DNA of 64,000 nt from Aspidapion aeneum (lineage: Eukaryota; Arthropoda; Insecta; Coleoptera; Brentidae): positions 177,312,438-177,376,437 of the forward strand of contig OY755038.1 of NCBI GenBank assembly GCA_963576565.1. Direction: 5' to 3'. The notes under the pieces were generated by a model that did not search any database, was not told where the DNA came from, and saw only the letters and a list, made by a program, of their open reading frames with translations. This document shows, piece after piece, positions 39,901 through 42,900 of this stretch. The position numbers and the translations under genes were made by a program. Position 1 is the stretch's first letter. Each line of letters opens with the position of its first letter.

Positions 39901-42900
39901 GACTTATTAATGGAAGAAAAGTTAATATAACAGTAGACACTGGTGCTGCCATATCATTGCTTAAGTTCAAAATTGCAACGAGATATAAAATTCGACCAAC
40001 AGAAAAGAAAATAACACTTAAGACTGTGACTGGAGAATTCGCCGACGTGTTGGGGCAGACAGACATAGACCTACAGCTGGGGAGGTTGAAGATTCGTCAC
40101 TCGGTATTAGTTGCAGACATAGAAGACGAATTTATTTTGGGAATGGACCTGATAAGTAAACATGGATTTGCGTTTGATAATAAACTTAATACCCTAAGAT
40201 TTGGGAACGAAGAGTTCATTTTGTCAAATAGTCACATCAATAAAGAACCAATAAAGGTGGTGGCAGTATGCACAACAAGACTAGTCGGTAACAGTGAGAC
40301 CATAATTTTTGGGAGGCTAGAAAGTAAAACATCAAGCTGCGTCGGACTCATAAGCCAACAAAACACACCCAACACCTACCTCATTGCAAAATCACTAGTT
40401 AAAACCGATAAAGACATCCCGATTAGAGTCGCCAATATTTTCCCAAATAGTGTCAAAATTAATAAGGGGGACGTGGTAGCATTATTTGAACCAGTACAGA
40501 AAGTAACAAGATGTGAAGAGCCAACTTCCGAGGATACAAGCAAGTTACCAATGGAGGTACTTCAGCAACTTGAGTCAACTTGGCAACATCTCACTCCAGA
40601 AGAATATAGTAAAGCGAGAGAGTTTATAGAAGAACAAAGTAATATCTTCGAAACTAGGAGTAGTTCGGGACGCACAAACCTTATTCAACATGCTATCAAC
40701 ACTGGCGATGCCCAACCGATAAGACAACCCCCAAGAAGACTACCAATGGCCAAGCAAGAAGAAGTTCACAATCTCATTAATAAAATGCTCAGCGACGGTG
40801 TTATTGAAGAGTCATCAAGTCTGGTCATCTCCTGTGGTGTTGGTCACTAAAAAGGATGGAAGTACTAGATTTTGTGTCGACTACAGGAAACTTAACGATG
40901 TGACCAAGAAAGATAGTTACCCACTGCCAAGAATAGACGACACATTAACAACGTTGGCAGGATCATATTGGTTTTCTACTCTTGACCTGAAAAGTGGGTA
41001 TTGGCAAGTAGGAATCTTTGAAAGAGATAAAGAGAAGACTGCATTCTCTGCTGGAAGTGGACTTTATCAGTTTAATGTGATGCCATTTGGCCTGTGCAAT
41101 GCCCCAGCAACATTTGAAAGACTAATGGAAGTCGTTCTACGAGGCCTTACTTGGAAAACCTGCCTAGTCTATTTGGATGATGTCATAGTAATGGGGAAAT
41201 CATTTCAAGATCATCTAGATAATTTACGAGAAGTATTCTCAAGAATCAGGAACGCAAATCTTAAATTGAACTCAAAGAAATGTTTTCTGTTCCAAGAAAA
41301 AGTTGAGTTCCTGGGTCACGTCGTTTCCCGAGAAGGCATCCATACCGACGAAAAGAAGTTACAAGCAATAAAAGAATGGCCTCAACCTCGTGACAAACAT
41401 GAATTGAGAAGCTTTTTGGGTCTGTGTACATACTACAGACGATTTGTAGAAGGATTCGCCAAAATAGCGTCTCCATTACATAGACTTACAGAAGATAAAG
41501 CTTCTTACAGATGGAATACTGAATGTGACCAAGCATTTAGAAGACTAAAGGCAGCATTATGTTCTAGTCCGATTCTTGCATATCCCATTCCCAAAGGTAA
41601 ATTCATATTAGATACTGATGCGAGCAACGATGGCATAGGAGCAGTACTCTCCCAAGTACAAGATGGGGAAGAACGGGTCATCGAATTTTTCAGCAAGAAG
41701 CTATCCAAACCAGAGAGAAATTATTGTGTTACTAGAAAGGAGCTCCTAGCCATAGTTAAATCCGTAGATCACTTTCACAAATATCTCTACGGGCAAGAGT
41801 TTCTGATTAGAACGGATCATGCTGCGTTACAGTGGCTCATGAAAATGAAACAACCTGAGGGGCAAGTCGCGAGATGGATAGAAAAGCTACAACAATACCA
41901 TTATCAAATTAAGCACCGAGCAGGAAGGGTGCATAATAATGCAGATGCATTGTCCAGAAGACCTTGCCCCGAGGATTGTAAACATTGCAGGAAAATTGAC
42001 CAGAAAGAAGGAATTACCTACGTGCGCCAGATAAAGTTAGAACCAGATGAAGAATGGATGTCGGCTTCGATTAGAACCACACAACTTAACGACAAAGATG
42101 TAGGACCTATCTTGCGATTGAAAGAAGAGAACAAGCCACGACCATCATGGCAAGATATCGCAAACCAAGGGGTGATATTCAAATCACTGTGGGCACAATG
42201 GGATTCACTGATAGTAGAAGAAAACATCCTTAAACGTGCCTGGGAAAGTGCCGATGGCCTTACTGTGATTAATCAAGTAGTGGTTCCTAGGAGCATGGTA
42301 GACAATATAATGGCCGAATGCCATGGTGGAAAATCAGGCGCGCACCTAGGCATAAATAAAACCATGGACAAAATTCGAAACCGATTTTATTGGGTCAATT
42401 ACGTTCAAGATGTGAAAAACTGGTGCCGCCGATGTTCGACTTGTGCAGCCAGCCAAGGTCCCAAAACAAGGTCCAGAGGTCAAATGAAACAATATAACGT
42501 AGGTCTGCCATTCGAACGCATTGCTATTGATGTGGCCGGACCATTTCCAGAAACTAAAAAGGGCAACAAATACATCCTTGTTGTCATGGATTATTTTAGC
42601 AAATGGCCAGAAGTTTTTGCTTTGCCTAACCAAGAGGCCGCTACAGTTGCAGAAGTTCTGGTAAATGATGTTTTCAGCCGATTTGGCATTCCTTTGGAAC
42701 TACATTCAGATCAAGGAAGAAACTTTGAATCAAAGCTCTTCCAGAATCTCTGTGACCTTTTAGGAAAACATAAAACACGGACTACTGCTTTGCATCCGCA
42801 GTCAGATGGCATGGTTGAAAGATTTAATAAAACAATAGAAGAACATCTTTGCAAAGTTGTTGATGAGCACCAAACAGATTGGGACCAATATATTCCATTG

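Noticed and set aside
40798..40850. Programmed frameshift between Gypsy gag-pro and pol
   Set aside because: The overlap is +1, no obvious slip site is present, and the conserved linker sequence is disrupted at the junction. A damaging indel is simpler, given other lesions nearby.
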